A stretch of 7,481 nt of DNA, taken from positions 1 through 7,481 of the forward strand of contig JAISIB010000004.1 of assembly GCA_031262265.1 (NCBI GenBank), written 5' to 3'. This DNA is from Prevotellaceae bacterium. GTDB taxonomy: Bacteria > Bacteroidota > Bacteroidia > Bacteroidales > Bacteroidaceae. The translations under genes and the position numbers were made by a program. Positions 1 through 6,804 of this stretch are shown here, piece by piece. The notes beneath the pieces are model-generated. The model was not told where the DNA came from. It worked only from the letters and a program-made list of their open reading frames with translations, and searched no databases. Positions within the stretch are counted from its first letter, which is position 1. Every line of letters begins with the position of its first letter.

Positions 1-800
1 AATCCGCGGTTATAGTGTCCGATAAAATTAGTAGGGTCTATTTCCAACGCGAGGTCGTAGTCACTCATAGCTCCGCGTAAGTTATTCAGATAGAAGCGTG
101 TCAAAGCACGATTGATATAGTTGGACGCGTTGCGTATACTCAGGTTGATGGCCTTATCGAAGTCGTTTTCCGCTTGTGCATACTGCCCTTGCTGAATATG
201 CAGTACTCCCAGACTCGCCCATACGTCGGGGTCATAACGATCAATAGCCAATGCGCGGTCTATATCGGCGATGGCTTGCAGAGTGTCTTGCTGTCTGAGA
301 GCCAGATCCCCTTTCATCAGATAACCGGACACGTAACGCGGCGCAACGGTCAGCAATGTATCCAAATCTCTCGCGGCACTCGTATAATCTTGCTGTTGTA
401 TGTGACACAGCGTCAAGTTGTGCCACAATACGACGTTCTCCGGTTCGTATTCCAGTGCTTTTTGGTAGTCTTGGATAGCCGAATCGTATTTTCCCTGCCT
501 AATGCGCGCCAACCCACGAGCTTGATAAAGGTTGGTTACATAGGGATTTCGTTCGATAGCTTGGGTGCAATCGTTTTCAGCCCCTTGAAAATCTTCGAGA
601 TAAAGCTTGGCCAATCCGCGATAGAAGTAGGGTTCGTACAGGTAAGGCTTGGCGTTGATTACCTGATTAAAATATTGGATAGAAAGAACGTAGTCTTCAA
701 AATAAAGCGCATTGCGTGCAATCATCATAACCCTATCCGTATTGATTTGTCCCCACAAACAAGTAGGTAGCAGCAATAGCAAAATAAAGAACTTCTTCAT
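1..800 (-). CDS. Exported tetratricopeptide-repeat (TPR) protein, partial (C-terminus outside window)
   Basis: The reverse strand is open from an ATG at 800 down to base 1, giving 266 codons with no stop, so the C-terminal part is missing. The protein begins with a classic Sec signal peptide (MKKFF, five leucines, PTCLWG) and a likely signal peptidase I cut after Gly17. Cys14 has no proper lipobox (LPTC), so a lipoprotein is unlikely. From about residue 27 onward there are roughly seven consecutive 34-residue TPR units, recognisable by repeated patterns such as YRGLAKLYLEDFQGAENDC, ARGLARIRQGKYDSAIQDY and LGVLHIQQGQYAQAENDF, with Pro or Asp at the repeat ends (AIERNP, ALEYEP, ALEIDP). TPR arrays form superhelical protein-binding scaffolds; the mature protein should lie in the periplasm. 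The partner and function cannot be told from the sequence. The gene is transcribed away from the YtxH unit and has no metabolic link to the sugar genes. Confidence 0.9.
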   Translation of the reverse strand, partial: MKKFFILLLLLPTCLWGQINTDRVMMIARNALYFEDYVLSIQYFNQVINAKPYLYEPYFYRGLAKLYLEDFQGAENDCTQAIERNPYVTNLYQARGLARIRQGKYDSAIQDYQKALEYEPENVVLWHNLTLCHIQQQDYTSAARDLDTLLTVAPRYVSGYLMKGDLALRQQDTLQAIADIDRALAIDRYDPDVWASLGVLHIQQGQYAQAENDFDKAINLSIRNASNYINRALTRFYLNNLRGAMSDYDLALEIDPTNFIGHYNRG

Positions 801-828
801 ATTTTATATATGATACGGGTTATCGCCA

Positions 829-836
829 CAAATATA
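829..836 (-). promoter_or_regulatory. Probable -7 box of the TPR gene promoter
   Basis: On the minus strand this reads TATATTTG, a perfect match to the Bacteroides -7 consensus TAnnTTTG. It lies 28 bases upstream of the TPR start codon at 800, a suitable distance for a short leader. No TTTG-like -33 box is found at the usual 19-21 base spacing, so the assignment rests on the -7 element and its position alone. Confidence 0.4.
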
Positions 837-869
837 CGATTAAATTGGATATTTTGTGTGAGATATGAA

Positions 870-909
870 CAATTTCCCTGCTTTTCGCGTTATATTTGTA
901 GGGAATTTG
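870..909. repeat. Imperfect inverted repeat (12-bp arms, 16-base loop)
   Basis: The arms 870-881 (CAATTTCCCTGC) and 898-909 (GTAGGGAATTTG) pair over 12 positions with one mismatch and one G-T wobble. The loop holds TATATTTG at 891-898 (its last base is in the right arm), a perfect TAnnTTTG -7 box in the plus direction that could serve the downstream YtxH unit. No -33 box is visible at standard spacing. There is no T-tract after the right arm, so this is not an intrinsic terminator. It could be an operator or chance. Confidence 0.45.
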
Positions 910-980
910 ATATTTGCTCCGTATGATCTTCAAATATCTCGGTAAGATAGTCAAATATCTTAGGCGCATAATCAAATAAC
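909..980. repeat. Array of CAAATAtC half-sites at 21-bp period, plus one inverted copy
   Basis: CAAATATCT occurs at 931 and again at 952, and a diverged copy CAAATAAC starts at 973. The start-to-start spacing is exactly 21 bp both times, which is two helical turns. An inverted copy, GATATTTG, lies at 909-916 and forms a perfect 8-bp inverted repeat with 931-938. The array sits in the gene-free region between the TPR gene and the YtxH unit. Regular helical spacing suggests binding of a protein to one face of the DNA; the protein is unknown. The region is AT-rich, so chance cannot be excluded for the third, weaker copy. Confidence 0.5.
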
Positions 981-1058
981 AAGGTTAGTTATTGCGCGAT
1001 CAAAGGAGCAAAATCGGATCACCGACTGAGAGTTTTATAAACGTAATAGAGTAATAGT

Positions 1059-1259
1059 ATGAACGGAAATTCATGGGCTGCTTTTCTGGGCGGTGCTTTG
1101 GTAGGCGCTGCGCTTGGTTTGTTGTTTGCCCCCGAAAAGGGCGAAGACACACGTGAACGAATTGCCGACGCCTTACGCAAGCGTGGCATCAAACTGGATC
1201 GGGAAGAATTCACCGCTTTGGTGGATGAAATTGCGGCCAAAATAAAAGGCGATGAGTGA
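1059..1259 (+). CDS. YtxH-like small membrane protein
   Basis: This 66-residue protein has one glycine/alanine-rich hydrophobic helix at about residues 6-24, followed directly by LLFAPEKGEDTR (21-32). That motif is typical of the YtxH family (GLLxAPxxGxxTR). The C-terminal half is a charged, probably helical tail. YtxH-like proteins are widespread, are often linked to general stress in Bacillus, and have no settled biochemical role. The protein is expected to be anchored in the inner membrane with its tail in the cytoplasm. Its last eight bases overlap the start of the next gene, which implies translational coupling. The ATG at 1059 is preceded by AT-rich sequence without a Shine-Dalgarno motif, as is usual in Bacteroidota. 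Confidence 0.85.
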   Translation: MNGNSWAAFLGGALVGAALGLLFAPEKGEDTRERIADALRKRGIKLDREEFTALVDEIAAKIKGDE

Positions 1260-1617
1260 GGAAACCGTTGAGGAGATCAAAGACTTTCGCGGCCTGATAC
1301 GGGAAGTACGGGCATATCTGGCTTTGCAAAAAGAATATGCCGAGTTGGAACTGACCGAGAAACTAACGATGCTTTTCTCGGGCGTCTTGCTTATTTTGGT
1401 ATTGACGTTACTGGGGATGCTGGCATTCTTCTTTCTCGCTTTTTCTTTAGCATACTGGTTGGCTCCGCACGTAGGAGGATTGTTGGAAGGTTTCGTGATA
1501 GTAGCGTTACTGACGGTGATAGTGATGCTACTGATATACCTCTTTCGTCGTACATTGATTATTACGCCCACCGCCAACTATATTGTGAAACTATTTGCCC
1601 GCAAAACCGACACGTAA
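1252..1617 (+). CDS. Phage-holin-family (holin-X / YqjE-like) inner-membrane protein
   Basis: The 121-residue protein starts with an amphipathic charged helix (about 5-38, including YLALQKEYAELELTEKL). Two transmembrane helices follow (about 41-66 and 79-98) and then a short basic tail. This layout fits the family called Actinobacterial holin-X or YqjE-like. Despite the name these are normally housekeeping membrane proteins and not lysis proteins, and there is no endolysin or other phage gene nearby. The start codon overlaps the YtxH gene (ATGAGTGA) and the stop overlaps the next start (TAATG), so the three genes should be translated as a coupled unit. The precise function is unknown. Confidence 0.8.
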   Translation: MSEETVEEIKDFRGLIREVRAYLALQKEYAELELTEKLTMLFSGVLLILVLTLLGMLAFFFLAFSLAYWLAPHVGGLLEGFVIVALLTVIVMLLIYLFRRTLIITPTANYIVKLFARKTDT

Positions 1618-1886
1618 TGGATTACAAAAAACTATTTGGTACGAAGAAAAGAGTCACGACGAACGACATTCTTCTCCGAAAGTACGAGGTGCTGCGAGAA
1701 TTGCAAGGCAAACAGCAACTGATCGGCGAATATGCGAATCGCCGCTTTACTCCTTTTTTGTCGGTGACCGAGAAAGATACGCATTCCGTCGTGCGTAAGT
1801 TCACGACAGGCTTAGCCGTGTTCGACGGCGCACTGCTCGCTTGGCGTATCTTCCGCCGAATTCGGCGTTTGATAGGAAGACGGTAG
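1617..1886 (+). CDS. Small basic protein of unknown function, third gene of the YtxH/holin-X unit
   Basis: This is an 89-residue protein whose ATG shares one base with the preceding stop codon (TAATG). I do not recognise a named domain. Visible features are a charged, probably helical N-terminal half (residues 17-44, ILLRKYEVLRELQGKQQLIG onward), a short moderately hydrophobic stretch at about 63-79 ending in AWRIF, and a very arginine-rich C-terminus (RRIRRLIGRR). In outline it recalls E. coli YqjK, the small basic protein encoded after yqjD and yqjE; this is a resemblance in layout and not a demonstrated homology. The basic tail could bind nucleic acid or acidic phospholipid. The tight overlap with its neighbour makes it very likely to be a real gene. 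Confidence 0.75.
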   Translation: MDYKKLFGTKKRVTTNDILLRKYEVLRELQGKQQLIGEYANRRFTPFLSVTEKDTHSVVRKFTTGLAVFDGALLAWRIFRRIRRLIGRR

Positions 1887-1917
1887 AATTTAAAAGCGTC
1901 TTGTGGACACGCCCGCG

Positions 1918-2886
1918 TTAGACGTAGGTCTCCAATAGCTTGACGTGCTCGTATGGGTGTATGCTAATGGATTGAGTCGTAGCCGGTAGTAGCACCGTCT
2001 CGCCTGCTCGTACGGTAAGCGCGTATCCGTTGTCATCGGTCACGTCACATGTTCCCTCCAAACATATAAGAACGACAAAGGAGTCCAGTTCGGAATAGTC
2101 ACATGAAATATCCTCCGTCATGTCATATAGGGAAGTAGTGAAGTAAGGACAAGAGATAAGCTCCACAGGTTCGTTCTCCGCAAATTCGTAATTGGTGCGG
2201 TAATCAGCTTGTACTTCGTAGTCGATCGCTTCGCGTGCCAAATCGGTATGCAACTCGCGCGTATGCCCCTGCGCGTCCTTGCGATTGAAATCGTATATAC
2301 GGTATGTGATGTCAGACGTCTGTTGTATTTCTGCGATGAAAGCACCTGCTCCGATGCTGTGAATTCGTCCTGCCGGTAGGAAGAACACATCTCCGGCGTG
2401 GATAGCGTACTCTTGCAAGACGTCGGTAATGGTGTTGTTACGCACGCGCTCCTTATATTCTTTAGGACTGATTTCTTGTGAAAATCCCGAACGCAACTTG
2501 GCATCAGCATCGGCACTCACTACATACCACATCTCGGTCTTGCCGTATGAGTGATGCCGCTTCTTAGCTAATTCGTCGTTGGGATGTACTTGAATGGACA
2601 AATCTTCACGCGCATCAATGAATTTGATTAATAACGGGAACTTGTTGCCGAAACGTGCGTAGTTAGATTCTCCTACGAGTTCTTCGCGGTAGCGGCGCAC
2701 CATTTGCGTCAACGTTAATCCTTTGTCCGATCCATTGGCTACGATTGATTCGCTACCTTCCACATCGGAGATTTCCCAACTTTCGCCCACATGGGTCAAC
2801 GGCGAGGCGAGGTGTTTAAATGGAACGATCTTATCTCCTCCCCAAAGCGTTTGCTTCAAGATAGGTTCAAATTTCAACGGGTACAT
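1918..2886 (-). CDS. manA: Mannose-6-phosphate isomerase, type I, short form
   Basis: ManA interconverts mannose-6-phosphate and fructose-6-phosphate in the cytoplasm, linking mannose use and GDP-mannose synthesis to glycolysis. The 322-residue length is that of the short class I enzymes. The zinc site is recognisable: Gln99 and His101 in SIQVHPND, Glu118 in KTEMWY, and His176 in PAGRIHSIG. The substrate region around Arg196 (DITYRIYDFNR) is also present, and the N-terminus carries the usual TLWGGDK. The C-terminal third is a second cupin-like half (for example VLICLEGTCDVTD and AGETVLLPA). All key residues are intact, so an active enzyme is expected. It converges on the small basic gene with a 31-base gap and diverges from galM across 174 bases. 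No long hairpin with a T-tract follows it. Confidence 0.95.
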   Translation of the reverse strand: MYPLKFEPILKQTLWGGDKIVPFKHLASPLTHVGESWEISDVEGSESIVANGSDKGLTLTQMVRRYREELVGESNYARFGNKFPLLIKFIDAREDLSIQVHPNDELAKKRHHSYGKTEMWYVVSADADAKLRSGFSQEISPKEYKERVRNNTITDVLQEYAIHAGDVFFLPAGRIHSIGAGAFIAEIQQTSDITYRIYDFNRKDAQGHTRELHTDLAREAIDYEVQADYRTNYEFAENEPVELISCPYFTTSLYDMTEDISCDYSELDSFVVLICLEGTCDVTDDNGYALTVRAGETVLLPATTQSISIHPYEHVKLLETYV

Positions 2887-2942
2887 TGCCTGCTTATTCT
2901 TTTTTTATTAAGGTAAATGAATAGATTAATTGAATTTTGGGA

Positions 2943-2950
2943 CAAACATA
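2943..2950 (-). promoter_or_regulatory. Probable -7 box of the manA promoter
   Basis: The minus strand reads TATGTTTG, matching the Bacteroides consensus TAnnTTTG, 56 bases upstream of the manA start. A consensus -33 TTTG is absent at 19-21 bases. That zone is instead covered by the palindrome at 2959-2978, so the promoter may depend on a regulator. Confidence 0.4.
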
Positions 2951-2958
2951 ACGATTTT

Positions 2959-2978
2959 ATTAGTGAAACTTTGCTAAT
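2959..2978. promoter_or_regulatory. Candidate operator: 20-bp imperfect palindrome between manA and galM
   Basis: The arms ATTAG and CTAAT are perfect, separated by ten bases in which a further inner AA/TT pair is symmetric, giving 14 of 20 positions palindromic. It lies just upstream of the manA -7 box and 26 bases before the galM -33 box, where a single regulator could affect both divergent promoters. Which protein would bind is inference; the Nudix-like regulator at the right edge is one candidate. Confidence 0.4.
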
Positions 2979-3004
2979 TGAAATCAGATTCTTTTCAAAA
3001 AATG

Positions 3005-3035
3005 TTTGTACTAAACGAGAATTTGATTTTATTTG
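3005..3035 (+). promoter_or_regulatory. Promoter of the galM-transporter-galK operon
   Basis: TTTG at 3005-3008 is followed after 19 bases by TTTATTTG at 3028-3035, which matches the Bacteroides TTTG-N19-TAnnTTTG promoter with one mismatch in the -7 box. The box ends 25 bases before the galM ATG, so the leader would be short (about 20 bases), leaving no room for a riboswitch. Confidence 0.6.
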
Positions 3036-3060
3036 CAACACAATTTAGAGCAAAACGCGT

Positions 3061-4161
3061 ATGATAAACACTTTTTCGACCGAGAATAATCGTTGCGGAC
3101 TGCGTTACGAAGATTTCCAAAGCATCACAGACGGCGAAGAAACCGCCCTTTTTATTCTTCGGAATAAGTTGGGAATGGAAGTCGCCGTCACCAACTACGG
3201 ATGTGCGTTGTTGGCCGTCATGGTGCCTGACAAGGATGGCAAATATGCCAATGTAGTTTTAGGACACGACAGTGTCGAACACGTTATCAATAGCCCCGAG
3301 CCATTTTTGAATACGGTGATCGGACGTTACGGCAATCGTATCGCCAAAGGGAAGTTTACGCTCTATGGCAATAAGTACACGTTGGCCGTGAACAACGGTC
3401 CCAATTCATTGCACGGCGGTCCTAAGGGATTTCATGCACGCGTTTGGGAAGCTGAGCAAACGGCTCCGAACAGTATCTCCTTTCATTATGTATCGGCCAA
3501 TGGCGAAGAAGGTTTTCCGGGTGCTCTAACGGTTGACATGACATATCGCTTAGAAGACGATGAGAATGCGTTCGTAATAGAATATGTGGCGTCGACAACG
3601 AAAACAACCGTTGTAAATCTCACCAATCACGCGTTCTTCAATCTGGCAGGCATTGCAAATCCGACTTCCTCCGTTGAATCTCATCTGGTAAGCATCAATG
3701 CGGATCATTACATACCGATTGATGATGTTTCCATCCCTACCGGAGAAATTTTGAAAGTAGCCGGTACGCCGATGGACTTTCGCGAAGCGCATACGATCGG
3801 TGAACGGATCAATGAACCATTTCAGCAATTGAAATATGGTACGGGCTACGATCACTGTTATGTATTAAATAAAGCGGAAATCGGCGAGCTAAGTTTGGCA
3901 GCTACGTGCGCTGATTTACCGAGCGGGCGAGTGATGGAAGTTTATACCACAGAACCGGGCATTCAGCTATACACTGGTAATTGGTTGAACGGTTTTTCCG
4001 GTGCGCACGGAGCTACATATCCTGCGCGGAGCGGTATCTGTTTCGAAGCGCAATGCTTTCCGGATAGCCCGAACCGTCCCTACTTCCCGTCTGCTACTTT
4101 GGTAGAAGGCGATGAATACCAGCAAATCACCGTTTATAAGTTCGGCTTATTAGACGATTAG
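3061..4161 (+). CDS. galM: Aldose 1-epimerase (galactose mutarotase)
   Basis: GalM interconverts the alpha and beta anomers of galactose (and glucose); beta-galactosidases release the beta form while galactokinase uses the alpha form. The 366-residue protein has the full family signature: GRYGNRIAKGKF with Asn92 and Arg93, LHGG with His118, TNHAFFNL with the catalytic acid His190, GYDHCYVL with the substrate-binding Asp264, and ICFEAQCFPDSPN with the catalytic base Glu329. There is no signal peptide, so it is cytoplasmic. It is the first gene of the operon, has its own promoter 25 bases upstream, and is followed after 45 bases by the transporter. The ATG at 3061 fits the usual N-terminal length of about 25 residues before the first beta strands. 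Confidence 0.96.
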   Translation: MINTFSTENNRCGLRYEDFQSITDGEETALFILRNKLGMEVAVTNYGCALLAVMVPDKDGKYANVVLGHDSVEHVINSPEPFLNTVIGRYGNRIAKGKFTLYGNKYTLAVNNGPNSLHGGPKGFHARVWEAEQTAPNSISFHYVSANGEEGFPGALTVDMTYRLEDDENAFVIEYVASTTKTTVVNLTNHAFFNLAGIANPTSSVESHLVSINADHYIPIDDVSIPTGEILKVAGTPMDFREAHTIGERINEPFQQLKYGTGYDHCYVLNKAEIGELSLAATCADLPSGRVMEVYTTEPGIQLYTGNWLNGFSGAHGATYPARSGICFEAQCFPDSPNRPYFPSATLVEGDEYQQITVYKFGLLDD

Positions 4162-4206
4162 ATACTAATTCTACTTTTTGTTTAACAAATTAATTCTTGT
4201 ACTTTT

Positions 4207-5547
4207 ATGGAACGACAAAAACAAAACGGGAACATGGTAGCCATTATCACCATGTTCTTTCTTTTCGCGATGATTTCATTTGTTACTAACTTAGCTGCAC
4301 CTATCGGCGTGATCTGGAAAAATCAATTCCAAGATTCGAGTACGCTGGGTATGATGGGTAACCTAATGAACTTCCTCGCTTATCTATTTATGGGCATCCC
4401 GGCCGGAAACATGATTGTAAAGATCGGATACAAGAAGACGGCGTTGATAGCAATGGCTGTCGGAATCGTAGGCTTGTTCGTGCAATATTTGTCGGGCGTA
4501 GTTGGTGCCGATACCCAAGCTTTTTCTGTCGGCGAGATGATTGTTCATTTCAATTTCATCATTTACTTATTGGGCGCATTCATTTGCGGATTCTGCGTAT
4601 GTATGCTGAACACGGTCGTTAATCCGATGTTGAACACATTGGGCGGCGGCGGAAATAAAGGCAATCAGCTGATCCAAGTAGGAGGCTCCCTCAATTCGTT
4701 GGCAGGTACCTTGACTCCTATATTTGTAGGCTCGTTGATAGGCACTGTTACGCCGCAAACAGCCATGTCGAATGTGTCGTCACTATTATTTATTGCGATG
4801 GGAATCTTTGTCGTTGCTTTCTTGGTTATATCATTTGTAACTGTTCCCGAACCTCACTTGCATAAGGCGGGTACTAAGAAAGAAAAGCAACCGCATAGCC
4901 CTTGGAATTTCCGGCACACGGTATTAGGTGTTGTCGCCATCTGTATTTATGTAGGTATTGAAATCGGTATTCCGAGCACGATGAACTTTTATTTAGCTGA
5001 TACAACGGCTAAAGGTGGTGGCTTAGTAGAAAATTCAGCTGCGATTGCCGGTGCAATGGTTGGCATGTATTGGTTGTTGATGTTGGTAGGACGTTTAACG
5101 AGTAGTTCTATTAGCGGTAAGATTTCCAGCCGTACGCAATTGATAGCAGTGGCTTCGGTAGCTATTTTCTTCGTACTATTGGCAATCTTTATGCCGAAGA
5201 GCGTCATGGTACCTATGGTCGGATACAGTACAGATACGGGCTGGCTTACAGCAAATATTCCAATTAGTGCTTTATTCCTTGTGCTTTGCGGTTTGTGCAC
5301 GTCTGTAATGTGGGGAAGTATCTTTAACTTGGCCGTAGAAGGCTTGGGCAAATATACAGCGCAAGCATCCGGTATTTTCATGATGATGGTAGTCGGCGGA
5401 GGTATTCTTCCATTGGCACAACAAGGCATTTCTGATGCAATTGGCTATATGTCAAGTTACTGGTTTATCGTTGTTCTGTTAGGATATCTGTTATATTACG
5501 CTCTGGTAGGCTGTAAGAATGTCAACAAGGACATTCCCGTGGAGTAA
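4207..5547 (+). CDS. MFS sugar/H+ symporter of the FHS family (probable galactose/glucose transporter)
   Basis: This is a 446-residue polytopic membrane protein with about twelve transmembrane helices and a hydrophilic central loop at residues 212-235 (PEPHLHKAGTKKEKQPHSPW), the usual two-times-six MFS layout. Features typical of the fucose/glucose/galactose:H+ symporter (FHS) group are LNTVVNPMLNTLG (134-146), GGSLNSLAGTLTPIFVG (159-175), GIEIGIPSTMNFYL (250-263), MWGSIFNLAVEGLGKYTAQA (368-387) and GGGILPLAQQGISD (397-410). The position between galM and galK points strongly to galactose, and related proteins also carry glucose. Fucose is less likely because no fuc genes are present. The protein would lie in the inner membrane and run on the proton gradient (family knowledge). 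The gaps to its neighbours are 45 and 32 bases without terminators. Confidence 0.92.
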   Translation: MERQKQNGNMVAIITMFFLFAMISFVTNLAAPIGVIWKNQFQDSSTLGMMGNLMNFLAYLFMGIPAGNMIVKIGYKKTALIAMAVGIVGLFVQYLSGVVGADTQAFSVGEMIVHFNFIIYLLGAFICGFCVCMLNTVVNPMLNTLGGGGNKGNQLIQVGGSLNSLAGTLTPIFVGSLIGTVTPQTAMSNVSSLLFIAMGIFVVAFLVISFVTVPEPHLHKAGTKKEKQPHSPWNFRHTVLGVVAICIYVGIEIGIPSTMNFYLADTTAKGGGLVENSAAIAGAMVGMYWLLMLVGRLTSSSISGKISSRTQLIAVASVAIFFVLLAIFMPKSVMVPMVGYSTDTGWLTANIPISALFLVLCGLCTSVMWGSIFNLAVEGLGKYTAQASGIFMMMVVGGGILPLAQQGISDAIGYMSSYWFIVVLLGYLLYYALVGCKNVNKDIPVE

Positions 5548-5579
5548 TTCCTGAGTATTAATAGCAAAACTATATACGA

Positions 5580-6734
5580 ATGGACATCGAACACGTAAGA
5601 ACTCGTTTTATCAAGCATTTGGGAGGAGAACCGGGCAGTGTCTACGCATCACCCGGCCGTATCAACTTGATAGGCGAACACACCGATTATAACGGAGGCT
5701 TTGTCTTTCCGGGCGCAGTCGACAAAGGAATCGTAGCAGAGATACGTCCGAACGGGACACGAACCGTCCGTTGTTACTCTATCGACATGAAAGACCGTAT
5801 AGAGTTTGGTCTGAATGAAGAAGATAAGCCGCGTACGAGTTGGGCGAAGTATATTTTCGGCGTTTGTCGCGAGCTAATCAAACGCGGCGTGGACGTGCAG
5901 GGATTTGACACCGCATTTGCCGGTGACGTGCCGCTCGGAGCCGGAATGTCTTCATCCGCTGCGTTAGAGAGTACCTATGCTTATGCGTTGAACGAACTTT
6001 TCGGCGAGAGCAAGATAGATAAGTTTGAGTTGGCCAAAGCCGGTCAGGCTACGGAGCACAATTACGTAGGCGTCAATTGCGGTATCATGGACCAATTTGC
6101 TTCCTTGTTCGGAAAAGCAGGTAGTCTGATACGGTTGGATTGCCGTTCGTTGGAGTATAAATACTACCCGTTCAATCCCGTCGGTTACCGGTTGGTTTTA
6201 ATAGATTCCGTCGTAAAGCACGAATTAGCCTCATCTGCTTACAACAAGCGTAGACAATCGTGTGAAACGGTCGTCGCTGCCATGCAGAAGAAACATCCGC
6301 ACGTGCAGTTCTTGCGCGACGCCACACCGGAGATGCTGACAGAAGTGAAGGGCGAAGTAACGACCGAAGACTACATGCGTGCTGAGTATGTTATCGACGA
6401 GATACAGCGTGTGCTCGACGTATGTGATGCATTGGAGGCAGGCGATTATGAAACTGTCGGCCAAAAGATGTATGAAACGCATTACGGCATGAGCAAACTT
6501 TACGAGGTGAGCTGCGAAGAACTGGATTTCTTGAACGATGTAGCCAAAGAGTGCGGCGTCGCAGGTTCGCGCGTCATGGGAGGCGGCTTCGGCGGTTGTA
6601 CCATTAATCTGGTAAAAGACGAATTGTATGACGCTTTCATAGCCAAAGCCAAAGAGTCTTTCCGCGCCAAGTTCGGCAAAAACCCGAAAGTCTATGACGT
6701 AGTCATTTCCGATGGCGCTCGTCGTCTGACTTAG
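5580..6734 (+). CDS. galK: Galactokinase
   Basis: GalK phosphorylates alpha-D-galactose with ATP to galactose-1-phosphate, the first committed step of the Leloir pathway, in the cytoplasm. The 384-residue length is standard for a GHMP-family galactokinase. The galactokinase signature GRINLIGEHTDY is at 26-37 (Arg27, Glu33, His34 and Asp36 contact substrate). The GHMP ATP-binding motif PLGAGMSSSAALE is at 118-130, the catalytic base is Asp171 in NCGIMDQ, and the third motif GGGFGGC is at 334-340. All are intact, so the enzyme should be active. It is the last gene of the operon, and a strong terminator begins 26 bases after its stop codon. galT and galE are not found beside it. Confidence 0.97.
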   Translation: MDIEHVRTRFIKHLGGEPGSVYASPGRINLIGEHTDYNGGFVFPGAVDKGIVAEIRPNGTRTVRCYSIDMKDRIEFGLNEEDKPRTSWAKYIFGVCRELIKRGVDVQGFDTAFAGDVPLGAGMSSSAALESTYAYALNELFGESKIDKFELAKAGQATEHNYVGVNCGIMDQFASLFGKAGSLIRLDCRSLEYKYYPFNPVGYRLVLIDSVVKHELASSAYNKRRQSCETVVAAMQKKHPHVQFLRDATPEMLTEVKGEVTTEDYMRAEYVIDEIQRVLDVCDALEAGDYETVGQKMYETHYGMSKLYEVSCEELDFLNDVAKECGVAGSRVMGGGFGGCTINLVKDELYDAFIAKAKESFRAKFGKNPKVYDVVISDGARRLT

Positions 6735-6759
6735 GTAGTCATTGATTCGGATTAAATAG

Positions 6760-6796
6760 GAGGCAATCTTCCCATGCGAGGATTGCCTCTTTTTTT
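6760..6796 (+). terminator. Intrinsic terminator of the galactose operon
   Basis: The arms GAGGCAATCTTC (6760-6771) and GAGGATTGCCTC (6778-6789) pair over 12 bp with one G-T wobble around a six-base loop (CCATGC). Seven T residues follow at 6790-6796. It lies directly downstream of galK and ends the galM-transporter-galK transcript. Its presence shows that the Nudix-like gene at 7058 is a separate transcription unit. Confidence 0.93.
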
Positions 6797-6804
6797 GCGC
6801 GTAA

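Noticed and set aside
174..770. A 198-codon open frame on the plus strand
   Set aside because: It lies antisense to the TPR gene, whose repeat pattern and signal peptide are clear. The translated protein has no recognisable domain, so it is a shadow frame.
1252..1617. Reading the holin-family gene as part of a prophage or lysis cassette
   Set aside because: There are no endolysin, spanin or other phage genes nearby. It overlaps a YtxH gene in a housekeeping-type unit, and this family is commonly non-phage.
1892..1912. Small hairpin (GCGTGTC / GACGC with a two-base bulge) followed by TTTT on the minus strand, a possible manA terminator
   Set aside because: Only about five base pairs with a bulge and a four-base T run; too weak to call as an intrinsic terminator.
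4177..4207. TTTG-N19-TACTTTTA, a promoter-like match directly before the transporter gene
   Set aside because: The -7-like box overlaps the start codon at 4207, so transcription would begin inside the gene. The last base also departs from the consensus. An internal promoter is not needed in this operon.
4989..5429. A 146-codon open frame antisense to the transporter
   Set aside because: Antisense to well-conserved transmembrane segments of the transporter and without recognisable features.
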